From: CAZFLM01 sp964519955
GTDB taxonomy: Bacteria > Armatimonadota > Chthonomonadetes > Chthonomonadales > CAJBBX01
DNA length: 64,000 bases
Assembly: GCA_964519955.1 (NCBI GenBank)
Contig: CAZFLM010000006.1
Location: forward strand, 62,001-126,000
Direction: 5' to 3'
Within the stretch, counting starts at the first letter, position 1; every line of letters begins with the position of its first letter. A model generated the notes under the pieces. That model was not told where the DNA came from and ran no database searches. It saw only the letters and a list, made by a program, of their open reading frames with translations. Made by a program: the position numbers and the translations under genes. Of this stretch, positions 17,791 through 26,380 are shown in pieces.

Positions 17791-17890
17791 GGGAGCGGAT
17801 GGGGCCTGGTGGTCTTCCCGGTCTTCAAAACCGCGTGGGGGGCGGGTCACTCCCGTTCTCGGTGGGTTCGATTCCCACACGCTCCCGCCA
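17791..17890 (+). tRNA. selC: tRNA-Sec (anticodon TCA)
   Basis: This 100-nt tRNA has an extended acceptor (GGGAGCGG against CGCTCCC plus one non-canonical pair), a long variable arm (GGGCGGGTCACTCCCGTTCTC region), T arm GTGGG-TTCGATT-CCCAC, and anticodon loop CTTCAAA with TCA. The discriminator is G and CCA is encoded, as in other bacterial selC genes. It decodes the selD UGA and any other Sec codons in the genome. Confidence 0.95.
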
Positions 17891-17940
17891 GCTTCGACGC
17901 AATTGGACCGCGCGGCCGGGCAAGACGGTGCGCCGGGGCC

Positions 17941-17970
17941 TTGCATTCACCCCGCGCCAGTGTGTATAAT
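17941..17970 (+). promoter_or_regulatory. Sigma-70 promoter of tRNA-Ala
   Basis: TTGCAT (17941-17946) and a consensus TATAAT (17965-17970) are spaced by 18 bp. The tRNA begins 14 bp after the -10 box. Confidence 0.7.
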
Positions 17971-17983
17971 GGGGTCGACTTGC

Positions 17984-18057
<74 letters not shown>

Positions 18058-18240
18058 TCGCGAGTATAGGACACGCAGAAGGGCACATGCCGCGGAAGAT
18101 GGGCACATTCGGATGCGAACGGGTAACCTCCGATCGCCGCCGATGTGCCCGGTCTCCTCTCCGCCGGGATGTGCCCGTGTCACATCGGGACTCGGACGGC
18201 GGGCGGCTGCGCACCGGCGGTCTCGCGGATCGGTAGCCAG

Positions 18241-18969
18241 ATGCGACAAACGCTGCTCCTCCTGCTGATGCTGCTTGCCTGTGCCTGGTTCGGCGGCGCT
18301 CAGGGTGCGTCCGGCCAGACCGCGCGCCGCGCGCCCGATGCCATCATCCTCGTACAGCCCAGCGCCGACCGGGCGTATGTCTCGGTGACATTCAGCCGCT
18401 ACTTGACGCGCGAAGAGGTGAAGCAGTACTTCGCCCGCCTGCGCGCAGCCGTCGGCTGGACGTCCGGCGCGATCGACGTCTTCTATACGGACAGCGCGAC
18501 CGGCGACAAGGCACCGGCGGCGAAGCGCGAGGGCGTCTGGACAGAAGTGGCGGCGCTCCTATCGAGCGCGCCGCAGGTCCGCGACCGGGCGTTCGTCCTG
18601 CAGCCCTTCATCGATGCGTTCGCCGATCTGAACAGCTTCAATCTGCTTTACATGGTGGGCAAGGCCCGGGACTTCGCCGGCCTGCGCTCCTATCGTTCCA
18701 CGGCGCTCGACGTTACGCTGATCAACGACGGCGGACCGTACAAGTACGCCGTCGACATCAAGGACCATACCGGCCCGCTGCCGCGACTGCCCCTGACCGA
18801 GGCGTCCGCGGCGGCTGCGCCTGTCGCCTCGAACGCGGGCCGCGGCGTCGGGATCGTGTCGCAGTTGGCTGTCGTTGTGCTGTGCGCTGGAGTGGTGGCT
18901 CTCGTCGCATTTGTGGTGGTGAGCCGCGCAGGGAGTCGGGGGAGCCGACCGGCGGCGCGGCGAAACTGA
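18241..18969 (+). CDS. Exported protein of unknown function with a C-terminal membrane anchor
   Basis: The product is 242 residues. ATG 18241 opens a signal peptide (MRQTLLLLLMLLACAWFGGAQG, cleavage near ASGQT). A soluble region of about 180 residues follows, containing YVSVTFSRYLTREEVKQYFARL and FVLQPFIDAFADLNSFNLLYMVG. Near the C-terminus is one hydrophobic helix (VSQLAVVVLCAGVVALVAFVVVSR) and a basic tail. This is a type-I topology with the bulk outside the cytoplasm. I recognise no domain. It precedes three PilT-family genes on the same strand with a gap of 217 bp, so a role in the pilus machinery is possible but unproven. Confidence 0.6.
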   Translation: MRQTLLLLLMLLACAWFGGAQGASGQTARRAPDAIILVQPSADRAYVSVTFSRYLTREEVKQYFARLRAAVGWTSGAIDVFYTDSATGDKAPAAKREGVWTEVAALLSSAPQVRDRAFVLQPFIDAFADLNSFNLLYMVGKARDFAGLRSYRSTALDVTLINDGGPYKYAVDIKDHTGPLPRLPLTEASAAAAPVASNAGRGVGIVSQLAVVVLCAGVVALVAFVVVSRAGSRGSRPAARRN

Positions 18970-19186
18970 GGGGTGGAATGGTCCGCCGGACCTGCCGATG
19001 GGCGGGAATGGCCGGCGGCTCGCGAACTGCCCTTCGCTCTGGACGTGCGCAACGCGGGCCGGAGACCCCGGCGCCGTGATGCCGGCGTACTCCGACCTCG
19101 GCTCTGGCGCTTGCGATCAGTCCTGGTGCCCTCGTCGAGGCAGTGCGTCAGCGACTGTCGCCCTGCAGGGAAAGGATCGGCATACG

Positions 19187-20254
19187 GTGGTTACACTCGA
19201 TGAATTGCTCGCATACTCGGCGCAGGTAGATGCCTCGGACCTCTTCCTCAGAGCGGACGCGAAGCCGGCCATTCGTCTGCACGGGCGGATCGCCGAGACC
19301 CCCTTCGAGCCCCTGACCGCCGAGGACACTCGACGCTTGGCCTATAGCAGAATGTCCGGCCGGCAGATCGAGGAGTTCGATCGCCACCACGAGATGGACC
19401 TCGCCTTCACCTTCGGCACCGACGTGCGCATCCGCTCGTCCATCTTCATGCAGCGCGGCTCCGTGGGCATGGCCAACCGCCTCATCCCCATGAAGATCCG
19501 GTCCCTCGAGGACCTCGGCATGCCGCCGACCCTCGCCGAGTTCACCAAGAGCCGCAACGGGCTGGTGCTCATCACCGGGCCGACCGGCTCCGGCAAGTCC
19601 ACCACCCTGGCGGCCATGATCGACCTGGTCAACCAGACGCGGCGCGTCAACATCGTCACCATCGAGGACCCCATCGAGTACGTCCATCCCGACAAGATGG
19701 CCATCCTCAGCCAGCGCGAAGTCGGCCTCGACACGGACTCGTTCCAGGAAGCGCTCAAGCGCGTTCTGCGCCAGGCGCCGGACGTCATCCTCATCGGCGA
19801 AATGCGCGACATCGAGACGATGAACGTGGCGCTCCAGGCGGCTGAAACCGGCCACCTCGTCTTCGCGACCGTCCACACCTCCAGCGCCGCCGAAACCCTG
19901 GACCGCCTCTCCAACATGTTCGCCCCACACGAGCGCCCCATGCTGTGGCTGCGCCTCTCGGTCTCCCTGCGCGGCGTCGTCTCGCAGAAGCTGCTGCCGC
20001 GCGCCGACGGCGGGGGACGGGTCGCCGGCGTCGAGGTCATGGTCGTGACGCCGACTATCTCCAAGATGCTCGAGGAAGGCAAGTCCGAGGACATCTACGG
20101 CCAGATCCGCCAGGCCGGCCAGGAGACGTACTGGGGCATGCAGACCATGAACCAGTGCCTCTACCGCTACGTCCGCGCCGGCGTCATCTCGACCGAAGAG
20201 GCGCTCGCCAGCGCCGGCAACTACACGGAAATGCGCCAGATGCTCCGGAGGTAG
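19187..20254 (+). CDS. PilT/PilU-family type IV pilus retraction ATPase, paralogue 1
   Basis: The product is 355 residues if started at GTG 19187, which has AGGGAAAGGA upstream and aligns with the N-terminus of the next two genes. The Walker A loop GPTGSGKST is at about residues 131-139. The Walker B region includes PDVILIGEMRDIETM, and AETGHLVFATVHTSSAAET is the His box, here VHTSS rather than the usual LHTTD. The C-terminal end (ETYWGMQTMNQCLYR) resembles PilU-type proteins. These hexameric ATPases depolymerise type IV pili at the inner membrane. The next paralogue follows after 7 bp. It is the most divergent of the three tandem copies. Confidence 0.85.
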   Translation: MVTLDELLAYSAQVDASDLFLRADAKPAIRLHGRIAETPFEPLTAEDTRRLAYSRMSGRQIEEFDRHHEMDLAFTFGTDVRIRSSIFMQRGSVGMANRLIPMKIRSLEDLGMPPTLAEFTKSRNGLVLITGPTGSGKSTTLAAMIDLVNQTRRVNIVTIEDPIEYVHPDKMAILSQREVGLDTDSFQEALKRVLRQAPDVILIGEMRDIETMNVALQAAETGHLVFATVHTSSAAETLDRLSNMFAPHERPMLWLRLSVSLRGVVSQKLLPRADGGGRVAGVEVMVVTPTISKMLEEGKSEDIYGQIRQAGQETYWGMQTMNQCLYRYVRAGVISTEEALASAGNYTEMRQMLRR

Positions 20255-20261
20255 GTTCCCT

Positions 20262-21377
20262 ATGCCGGAAAAGCCTCTGCCTCACATCGACGAGCTGCTG
20301 CGTGAACTCGTTCAGCGTGAGGCATCGGACCTGCACCTTCGCGTGGGTGAGCCGCCGATCTTCAGGGTCCACGGTTCCCTCGAGCGCGTGCCCGACGTGG
20401 CGCCCCTCTCCGACCACGACATGTATGAGCTGATCCATGTGGTGATGAACCCGGAGCGCGAGGTCCGGTTCGATCAGAACATGGAGCTGGACATGTCCTA
20501 CGCGGTGCCCGGCCTCGCCCGGTTCCGCGTCAACCTGTTCCGGCAGCAGGGCCACGTCGGCGCCGTCATGCGCGTCATTCCGTTCGTCATCCGCACCATC
20601 GACGAGCTGCGCATCCCTGCCGTCGTCAAGGACCTCTGCATGCTCCCGCGAGGGCTGATCCTCGTCACGGGGCCAACAGGGTCCGGCAAGTCGACCACGC
20701 TCGCCGCCATGGTGGACCACATCAACGAGCGGCGGCCGCGGCACATCATGACCATCGAGGACCCGATCGAGTACCTCCACCGGGACAAGGTCGCCTCGAT
20801 CAACCAGCGCGAGATCGGCGTCGATACGCACTCGTTCGCCGCCGCGCTGAAGCACGTGATGCGCCAGAACCCGGACATCATCCTCGTCGGCGAGATGCGC
20901 GACCTGGAGACGATCAGCCTGGCTATCACCGCGGCGGAAACCGGCCACCTCGTCTTCGCCACGCTGCACACCACCGACGCGCCGCAGACCGTCGACCGCA
21001 TCATCGACGTCTTCGAGCCGGAGGCCCAGCAGCAGATCCGCACCCAGTTGGCCACCACGCTGCAGGCTGTCGTCTCGCAGACCCTTCTGCCGGTCGCGGA
21101 AGGCCGCGGACGCGTCGCGGCGTTCGAGGTCATGGTCGCCACGCCGGCCATTCGCACCCTCATCCGCGAGGGCAAGACCTACCAGATGTACACGGACATC
21201 CAGACCGGCAGCCAGTTCGGTATGCAGACGCTGGACACCGACCTGCTGCGCCTGGCAGTGCAGGGCGTCACGACCTTCGAGGATGCCCAGGCCAAGTCGT
21301 CGCAGCCGCACGAGCTGGAAGCCCGGTACAAGCGCGCCCTGGAGCGCAACCTGGGGCAGCAGCGCCCGCCGCAGTAG
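20262..21377 (+). CDS. pilT: Type IV pilus twitching motility ATPase PilT, paralogue 2
   Basis: The product is 371 residues and follows paralogue 1 by 7 bp, so the two are surely co-transcribed. It has the canonical PilT layout: an N-terminal PAS-like domain starting ASDLHLRVGEPPIFRVHG, VPGLARFRVNLFRQQG, Walker A GPTGSGKST near residue 137, Asp box MTIEDPIEY, Walker B PDIILVGEMRDLET, and His box TGHLVFATLHTTDA. The C-terminal AIRTLIREGKTYQM is the PilT signature segment (AIRNLIRE in well-known PilTs). A Gln/Pro tail ends the protein. No pilB, pilC or pilin gene is in the window. Confidence 0.93.
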   Translation: MPEKPLPHIDELLRELVQREASDLHLRVGEPPIFRVHGSLERVPDVAPLSDHDMYELIHVVMNPEREVRFDQNMELDMSYAVPGLARFRVNLFRQQGHVGAVMRVIPFVIRTIDELRIPAVVKDLCMLPRGLILVTGPTGSGKSTTLAAMVDHINERRPRHIMTIEDPIEYLHRDKVASINQREIGVDTHSFAAALKHVMRQNPDIILVGEMRDLETISLAITAAETGHLVFATLHTTDAPQTVDRIIDVFEPEAQQQIRTQLATTLQAVVSQTLLPVAEGRGRVAAFEVMVATPAIRTLIREGKTYQMYTDIQTGSQFGMQTLDTDLLRLAVQGVTTFEDAQAKSSQPHELEARYKRALERNLGQQRPPQ

Positions 21378-21388
21378 TCCGGCAAGGA

Positions 21389-21436
21389 CCATGCACGAGC
21401 GCTGTGGCGGGATGGGCCTCCGTGCCCGTCCAGCAC
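21389..21436. repeat. Hairpin repeat between PilT paralogues 2 and 3
   Basis: The stretch ATGCACGAGCGCTGTGG followed by the GGATGGGC-CTCCGT-GCCCGTCC hairpin is a variant of the 73-bp element seen at 5859 and 32173. It begins 11 bp after the TAG stop of paralogue 2 and fills most of the 167-bp gap before paralogue 3. Confidence 0.75.
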
Positions 21437-21544
21437 AGCCCAGCAACCGGTCGCGCTAGGGCGGCCCTGAGACGGCGACAGTGTCGGGCTGCGCGATCGA
21501 CGAGCTAGCCCGCGCAGATACAACGCATCGAACGGACGCGGCAC

Positions 21545-22630
21545 ATGGTCCACCTGGATCAGCTTCTCTATACGACCGTCCACTACGGAGGCTCCGACCT
21601 GCACATCAAGGCCGAGAGCCCTCCGCTCGTGCGCATCCACGGCGACCTCATCCAGCTCGAGATGGACCCGCTCACTGCCGACGAGTGCCGCACCCTCTCG
21701 ATGCAGTGCCTCAGCGAGGCCCAGCGCGCTCGCTTCGACGACGAGCTGGAGTTGGACTTCGCCTACGAGATCCCGGGCCTGGCCCGCTTCAGAGGCAACG
21801 CCTACGTCCAGCGCGCCGCCGTCCAGTCGGCCTTCCGCGTCATCCCGCTGCGCATCCAGACGATGGAGGAGTTGCTCCTGCCCGAGGTGTGCCGCTACTT
21901 CGCGGAGCGCCCGCGCGGCCTCGTCCTCGTCACCGGGCCCGCCGGATCGGGCAAGTCGACCACGCAGGCCGCGATGATCGACTACATCAACAACAACTTC
22001 CCGCTCCACATCGTCACCGTCGAGGACCCGCTCGAGTTCCTGCATGACGACCGCTGCGCGCTCATCAACCAGCGCGAACTCGACACGGACACGCTCTCGT
22101 TCGCCAATGCGCTGAAGTTCGTGCTGCGCCAGGACCCGGACGTCATCCTCATCGGCGAAATGCGCGACCTGGAGACCATCCATCTCGCCATCACTGCCGC
22201 TGAAACCGGCCACCTCGTGTTCGGAACGCTGCACACCACCGACGCCGTGCAGACCATCGACCGCGTCATCGACGTCTTCCCGACCCACCAGCAGCAGCAG
22301 GTGCGCATGCAGATGGCCGTCAACCTGGTCGGCGTCATCTCGCAGACCCTCGTGAAGCGGGCCGACGGCCAGGGGCGCGTCGCGGCGTTCGAGACCCTCG
22401 TGGCCATCTCAGCCGTGAAGAACCTGATCCGCGAGAACAAGACCTACCAGGTGGGGTCGCTCATCCAGACTGGGCAGCGGCACGGAATGCAGTCGCTGGA
22501 CCAGTCTCTGGCGGACCTGGTGAATCGGCAGCTCATCGCGTATGAGGCGGGTCTGGAGAAGGCCGGCAATCCGCGCGAGTTCGAGGCGCTCGTCAACCGC
22601 GGCGGAGGATCGGCGCCGCCGCCAGCGTAG
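21545..22630 (+). CDS. pilT: Type IV pilus twitching motility ATPase PilT, paralogue 3
   Basis: The product is 361 residues from ATG 21545. The domain order matches paralogue 2: SDLHIKAESPPLVRIHG, IPGLARFRGNAYVQRAA, Walker A GPAGSGKST near residue 131 (Ala replaces the usual Thr), VTVEDPLEFLHDD, PDVILIGEMRDLET, TGHLVFGTLHTTDA, and AVKNLIRENKTYQV. The His box has Gly where the other copies have Ala. It is separated from paralogue 2 by a repeat-filled gap of 167 bp, so it may have its own promoter. The changed P-loop and His-box residues suggest a different role from paralogue 2, perhaps in force or regulation. Confidence 0.9.
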   Translation: MVHLDQLLYTTVHYGGSDLHIKAESPPLVRIHGDLIQLEMDPLTADECRTLSMQCLSEAQRARFDDELELDFAYEIPGLARFRGNAYVQRAAVQSAFRVIPLRIQTMEELLLPEVCRYFAERPRGLVLVTGPAGSGKSTTQAAMIDYINNNFPLHIVTVEDPLEFLHDDRCALINQRELDTDTLSFANALKFVLRQDPDVILIGEMRDLETIHLAITAAETGHLVFGTLHTTDAVQTIDRVIDVFPTHQQQQVRMQMAVNLVGVISQTLVKRADGQGRVAAFETLVAISAVKNLIRENKTYQVGSLIQTGQRHGMQSLDQSLADLVNRQLIAYEAGLEKAGNPREFEALVNRGGGSAPPPA

Positions 22631-22657
22631 CGCCGCCGCCGGCCGCGTCCTGTGCGC

Positions 22658-23452
22658 CTACGCTCCGCCGCAGGGGCAGGCGCGCTCGGAGGGTAGTAGG
22701 TCGGTCGCGGCCAGGACGAGCGTCCGCATCTGTTCGGCCAGGCTCCGCATCCGCTCCGACACGAGGCCGTGCCGCAGTGGCTCCGAAGAGAGACCGGCGC
22801 CGAGGTTCGTGACGATCGCGATCCCGGCGTAGCATATCCCGGCCTCGCGCGCGAAGACGGCCTCCGGAATCCCGGTCATCCCCACGACGTCGCCGCCCCA
22901 GGCCCCGAACAGCCGCACCTCGGCAGGGCTCTCGTAGCGGGGCCCGTCGACGCAGACGTAGGTTCCGCTCGGCTGAACGGAGAGTCCCATGCCAGCCGCG
23001 GCGGAGAGCAGAGCGTCGCGCAGGGCGGGGCAGTAGGGGACCGACAGGTCGGCGTGCTGCACCGTGGTGCTCGCGCAGGCGGGGTGGTCGTAGAGACTGA
23101 CGGCGCGGTGCCGCGTCGCGTCGATGAAGTCGTCCAGCACCAGGAGCGTGCCGGGCGCCAGGTCGGTGCGCAGCGCGCCAACCGCGTTCGTGGCGAACAC
23201 GCGATCGATGCCCAGCTCGCGCAGCGCGGCGATGTTCGCGTGGTAGTTCACCTGGTGCGGCAGCAGGTGGTGGCGCTCGCCGTGTCGCGGCAGCAGGATG
23301 AGTTCATCGTCGCCGCGGCGGGCCTCCAGCACCACGGCATCGCGATAGGGCGTGCCCACCGTCCGGCGCTCCACGTGCCAGTCGGGCGGCAGCTCTCCCA
23401 GTCCCGTTCCACCGATTAGGGCAACTCGCGGCATGCTCGTCCCTGTACCCAT
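22658..23452 (-). CDS. Purine nucleoside / methylthioinosine phosphorylase (MTAP/PNP family)
   Basis: The product is 264 residues. VALIGGTGLGELP is the phosphate-binding start and LPRHGERHHLLPHQVNYHANI the second family motif, with VFATNAVGALRTDLAPGTLLVLDDFID and VDGPRYESPAEVRLFGAWGGDVVGMTGIPEAVFAREAGICYAGIAIVTNLGAG (quoted in parts: VCVDGPRYES, VGMTGIPEAVFA, IVTNLGAG). In the base pocket the family uses Asp for 6-aminopurines (methylthioadenosine) and Asn for 6-oxopurines; here it is Asn in VTNLGAG. So inosine, guanosine or methylthioinosine is more likely than methylthioadenosine. The start may be 23452 or the second ATG at 23434. It is divergent from the next gene, with 33 bp between. Confidence 0.85.
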   Translation of the reverse strand: MGTGTSMPRVALIGGTGLGELPPDWHVERRTVGTPYRDAVVLEARRGDDELILLPRHGERHHLLPHQVNYHANIAALRELGIDRVFATNAVGALRTDLAPGTLLVLDDFIDATRHRAVSLYDHPACASTTVQHADLSVPYCPALRDALLSAAAGMGLSVQPSGTYVCVDGPRYESPAEVRLFGAWGGDVVGMTGIPEAVFAREAGICYAGIAIVTNLGAGLSSEPLRHGLVSERMRSLAEQMRTLVLAATDLLPSERACPCGGA

Positions 23453-23485
23453 GGCTGTTCTGTCCTCCGTCTCGGGGCACTCGGC

Positions 23486-25681
23486 GTGAAGATAACCTGG
23501 CCTCGTCGGTCGTCACGGTCCTCGGCTCGGCTTGCCCGCCTGACGCCGTTCTGCGTGGTGAGCGCATTCGTCGTCGCGGTGCTCTGGCCCCTCATCTTCC
23601 GCAGGGAGTCCCTCTACTGGGGCGACCTCTCGTTGTACTTCATCCCGCTGGAGCAGTTCGTCTCCAACACGCTGCGCGCGGGCCGCCTCCCCCTGTGGAA
23701 CCCATACGTGCTCTGCGGCGCGCCGCTGCTGGGCAACCCGCAGACCTGGGTGTTCTATCCGACGACCGCGCTCCTGGCCGTGCTGCCGGTCTGGCAGTAC
23801 CTGACTGTGAACACGCTCTTCCACCTGGGGCTCGCCGGTCTCGGCACGTACCTGTACCTACGCCGGCTCTCGGGCGACCGAATCGCGGCGGTCCTCGGCG
23901 CCGTCACGTTCTGTGGCAGCGGCTTCCTGATCGCCCGCCTCCAGTTCCCGACGATGATCCAGGCGGCCGCCTACCTGCCGTGGATGCTGCTCCTCACCGA
24001 CCGCATCGTCGATCGGCCCGGCATCGGCTACGCGGCCTGGTTCGCGCTAACGGTCGGGCTGTCGCTGCTCGCCGCGCACACGCAGACCACGTACCTGAGC
24101 CTGCTCCTCGTGGCAGCGTACGCCGCGACGCGCGTGCTCCACCGCCACCGCAGAGGCGCCCGGACGTGGCTGGCCATCGGCGAGTTGGTGGGCGCCGTCG
24201 CTGTGGGCGCGGCCCTGGCTGCCGTGCAGCTCCTCCCCACGCTGCAGCTCTTCAAGCTCTCAACCCGGACACACCTGACGTTTTCCCAGGCGAACCGCTT
24301 CGTGTTCGAGCCCGAGAACCTGATCACCTTCCTCTTCCCACACTACTACGGCGATCCGGCACAGGGAACCTTCTGGGGGCGCGGCAACCTCTGGGAACCG
24401 TGCGTCTACGTCGGGCTCATCCCGCTGGCGCTGGCGGGCTGGGCGGCCTGGTATGGCAGGAAGCGCCCGGCAGTCCGCTTCTACGTCGTCGCTGCCGTTG
24501 TCTCTCTCGTGCTGGCAATGGGGCGCTACGGTGGGCTGTACTGGGTGGCCTTCTACGTCGTTCCGGGCCTCAAAGCGTTCCACGACCCTGCCCGCTTCAC
24601 GTTCACCATGACGTTCGGCCTGGCCACCCTCTCCGCCATCGGCATGCGCCTGCTGCGCGACAAAGGTGTCAGCGTTCGGTGGCGCGTGGCCCTCGCCGCG
24701 GCGGCCATGCTCAACCTCTGGTGGTTCGGTTCGCGCGTGAACCCGACGCTCGATCCGAAGGCGTTCGACTACCGTCCGCGCGCCCTCGCAGTCGTGCCCG
24801 CCCGCGGCCAGGGGCGCGTCTTCACCGCCCTGCGCGAACAGGTCTGGGATCGCTACCTCAACTATGCAGACTACGGGCCGGACAGCCTGCGCTATGCCCA
24901 CGAGTTGACCAACACCCTGGCGCCGAACATCGGCATGCGCTACGGCATCGAGGAGGCCAGCGGATACGAGCCGGTCCCGGTCCGCGCGGTCACCGAGGTC
25001 GACGGCCTCGTGCGCGCTGCTCTGGCCAACCACTCGCCGCGCCTGCCCGACCTACTCTGGCTGTTCGACGCCGAGGCGCTCCTGCTGCCGATGGGCTCTC
25101 GGTACCCGCACCCGGCGCTGCACCGCGAGCCGGTGACCGGCGTCTCCGTCTACTCGCTGCTGGAGCACAGCCCCAGAGCCTGGCTCGTCCGGCGCGCGAT
25201 ACCCATCGAGGGAAGCTCCAGAACCCTCGCCGCCCTGATGTCGGATGACTTCGACCCACGTCGAGAGGCGGTCGTCGCGGCACCCAGTCCGTGGCGGGAG
25301 ATGCAGCCGGCGAGCGCTGACGACGACACGCCGTGGTCCGTCGGCGTGCGCATCGTGAGGCCGGAACTCACGGAACTCGACGTGTCGGCCGGTGCAGCGG
25401 GCGGACTGGTGGTGGTCAGCTCGACCTGGTTCCCCGGCTGGACCGCCACCGTGGACGGAGCACGTGCCAATGTGCTGCGGGCCGACCATGCGTTCGTCGG
25501 CGTGCCCGTGCCGGCGGGCAACCACCGCGTGCGGCTCCGGTACGCTCCGGGCAGCTTCGTCGTCGGCGGGTACGTCAGCCTGGTCGCGGTGGGTGTGCTG
25601 GCGTACGGCTTCACGCTGGGCCACTTCGCCCGCCGGCGCCGGCGGTCCGTGAGGAAGCCCGCTCAACCGGCCGCGGCGTGA
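23486..25681 (+). CDS. YfhO-like polytopic membrane protein (glycosyltransferase-C-like)
   Basis: The product is 731 residues from GTG 23486. It begins with a membrane helix (FCVVSAFVVAVLWPLIF), then the typical YfhO segments SLYFIPLEQFVSNTLRAG and PLWNPYVLCGAPLLGNPQ, and in all about ten hydrophobic segments up to residue 430. The C-terminal third is a soluble domain ending VVSSTWFPGWTATVDG and GNHRVRLRYAPGSFVVGGY, then a last helix and a basic tail. The YfhO family is related to membrane glycosyltransferases using lipid-linked sugars and has been tied to sugar modification of cell-surface polymers. It starts 33 bp from a divergent phosphorylase gene and seems monocistronic. Confidence 0.75.
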   Translation: MKITWPRRSSRSSARLARLTPFCVVSAFVVAVLWPLIFRRESLYWGDLSLYFIPLEQFVSNTLRAGRLPLWNPYVLCGAPLLGNPQTWVFYPTTALLAVLPVWQYLTVNTLFHLGLAGLGTYLYLRRLSGDRIAAVLGAVTFCGSGFLIARLQFPTMIQAAAYLPWMLLLTDRIVDRPGIGYAAWFALTVGLSLLAAHTQTTYLSLLLVAAYAATRVLHRHRRGARTWLAIGELVGAVAVGAALAAVQLLPTLQLFKLSTRTHLTFSQANRFVFEPENLITFLFPHYYGDPAQGTFWGRGNLWEPCVYVGLIPLALAGWAAWYGRKRPAVRFYVVAAVVSLVLAMGRYGGLYWVAFYVVPGLKAFHDPARFTFTMTFGLATLSAIGMRLLRDKGVSVRWRVALAAAAMLNLWWFGSRVNPTLDPKAFDYRPRALAVVPARGQGRVFTALREQVWDRYLNYADYGPDSLRYAHELTNTLAPNIGMRYGIEEASGYEPVPVRAVTEVDGLVRAALANHSPRLPDLLWLFDAEALLLPMGSRYPHPALHREPVTGVSVYSLLEHSPRAWLVRRAIPIEGSSRTLAALMSDDFDPRREAVVAAPSPWREMQPASADDDTPWSVGVRIVRPELTELDVSAGAAGGLVVVSSTWFPGWTATVDGARANVLRADHAFVGVPVPAGNHRVRLRYAPGSFVVGGYVSLVAVGVLAYGFTLGHFARRRRRSVRKPAQPAAA

Positions 25682-25818
25682 CCTGCAGCCGATCGCGGCA
25701 CGGCAGCGGGTACTCGCCGTGTGTGCGGTCTGTTGCTCGATTGGGCGAGAGGAATCCCGTCCCGCATCGCCTAACACTACTGTCCCCGGTCGCGCAGTAC
25801 ACGTGAGGAGCCCGGTTC

Positions 25819-26274
25819 ATGCGCGTCATCGAGCTGATGAAGTCGCATGTGGTGAAGACAACGCCCGACGCGACCCTTCGCGACGTCGTCGACCTGATGG
25901 ACCTCTATCAGGTCAGCGGCCTGCCGGTCGTCGACGCGAGCGACCGGCCCGTCGGCATCGTTACCGAGTACGACGTGATCGAGGCGCTCCTGAAGCCGTT
26001 CACGGGGGTGCCCACCGGCGGCGACGCCGAGCTGGCGGCGCTGGTCGAGAGCGTCCGCACGCGGCTGGTCAGCGAGGCGATGAAGACGCCCGTCGTCTCC
26101 ATCGACGAGTCGGCCGATGTGCTGGAGGCTGCCTCGGCGATGCTGAGGCACCGCATCAAGCGCCTCCCCGTCACCTCGGAGGGGCGGTTGGTCGGCGTGA
26201 TCGGGCGCATCGACATCTGTCAGGCCATCCTGGAGGGACAACTGGACCAGGGCCCGGGGTCCTGGGACGAGTAA
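25819..26274 (+). CDS. CBS-domain pair protein
   Basis: The product is 151 residues from ATG 25819 (upstream GAGGAG). It consists of just two CBS domains: residues 1-60 (RVIELMKSHVVKTTPDATLRDVV ... GLPVVDASDRPVGIVTEYD) and 75-140 (SEAMKTPVVSIDESADVLEAASAML ... RLPVTSEGRLVGVIGRID). Such pairs usually bind adenosine nucleotides and regulate a partner enzyme or transporter. It lies 106 bp upstream of the liv operon on the same strand, so it might regulate that transporter, but the pairing could be incidental. Confidence 0.85.
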   Translation: MRVIELMKSHVVKTTPDATLRDVVDLMDLYQVSGLPVVDASDRPVGIVTEYDVIEALLKPFTGVPTGGDAELAALVESVRTRLVSEAMKTPVVSIDESADVLEAASAMLRHRIKRLPVTSEGRLVGVIGRIDICQAILEGQLDQGPGSWDE

Positions 26275-26380
26275 CGCGACACACCACAACACGTGTTCGA
26301 CACCTGAGCGGTACTGGGCGCAACGGCGCGGCGAGTTCGGCCAGGGCAGTCAACCATTCGAACGGAGCAGGAGAGCAGAT

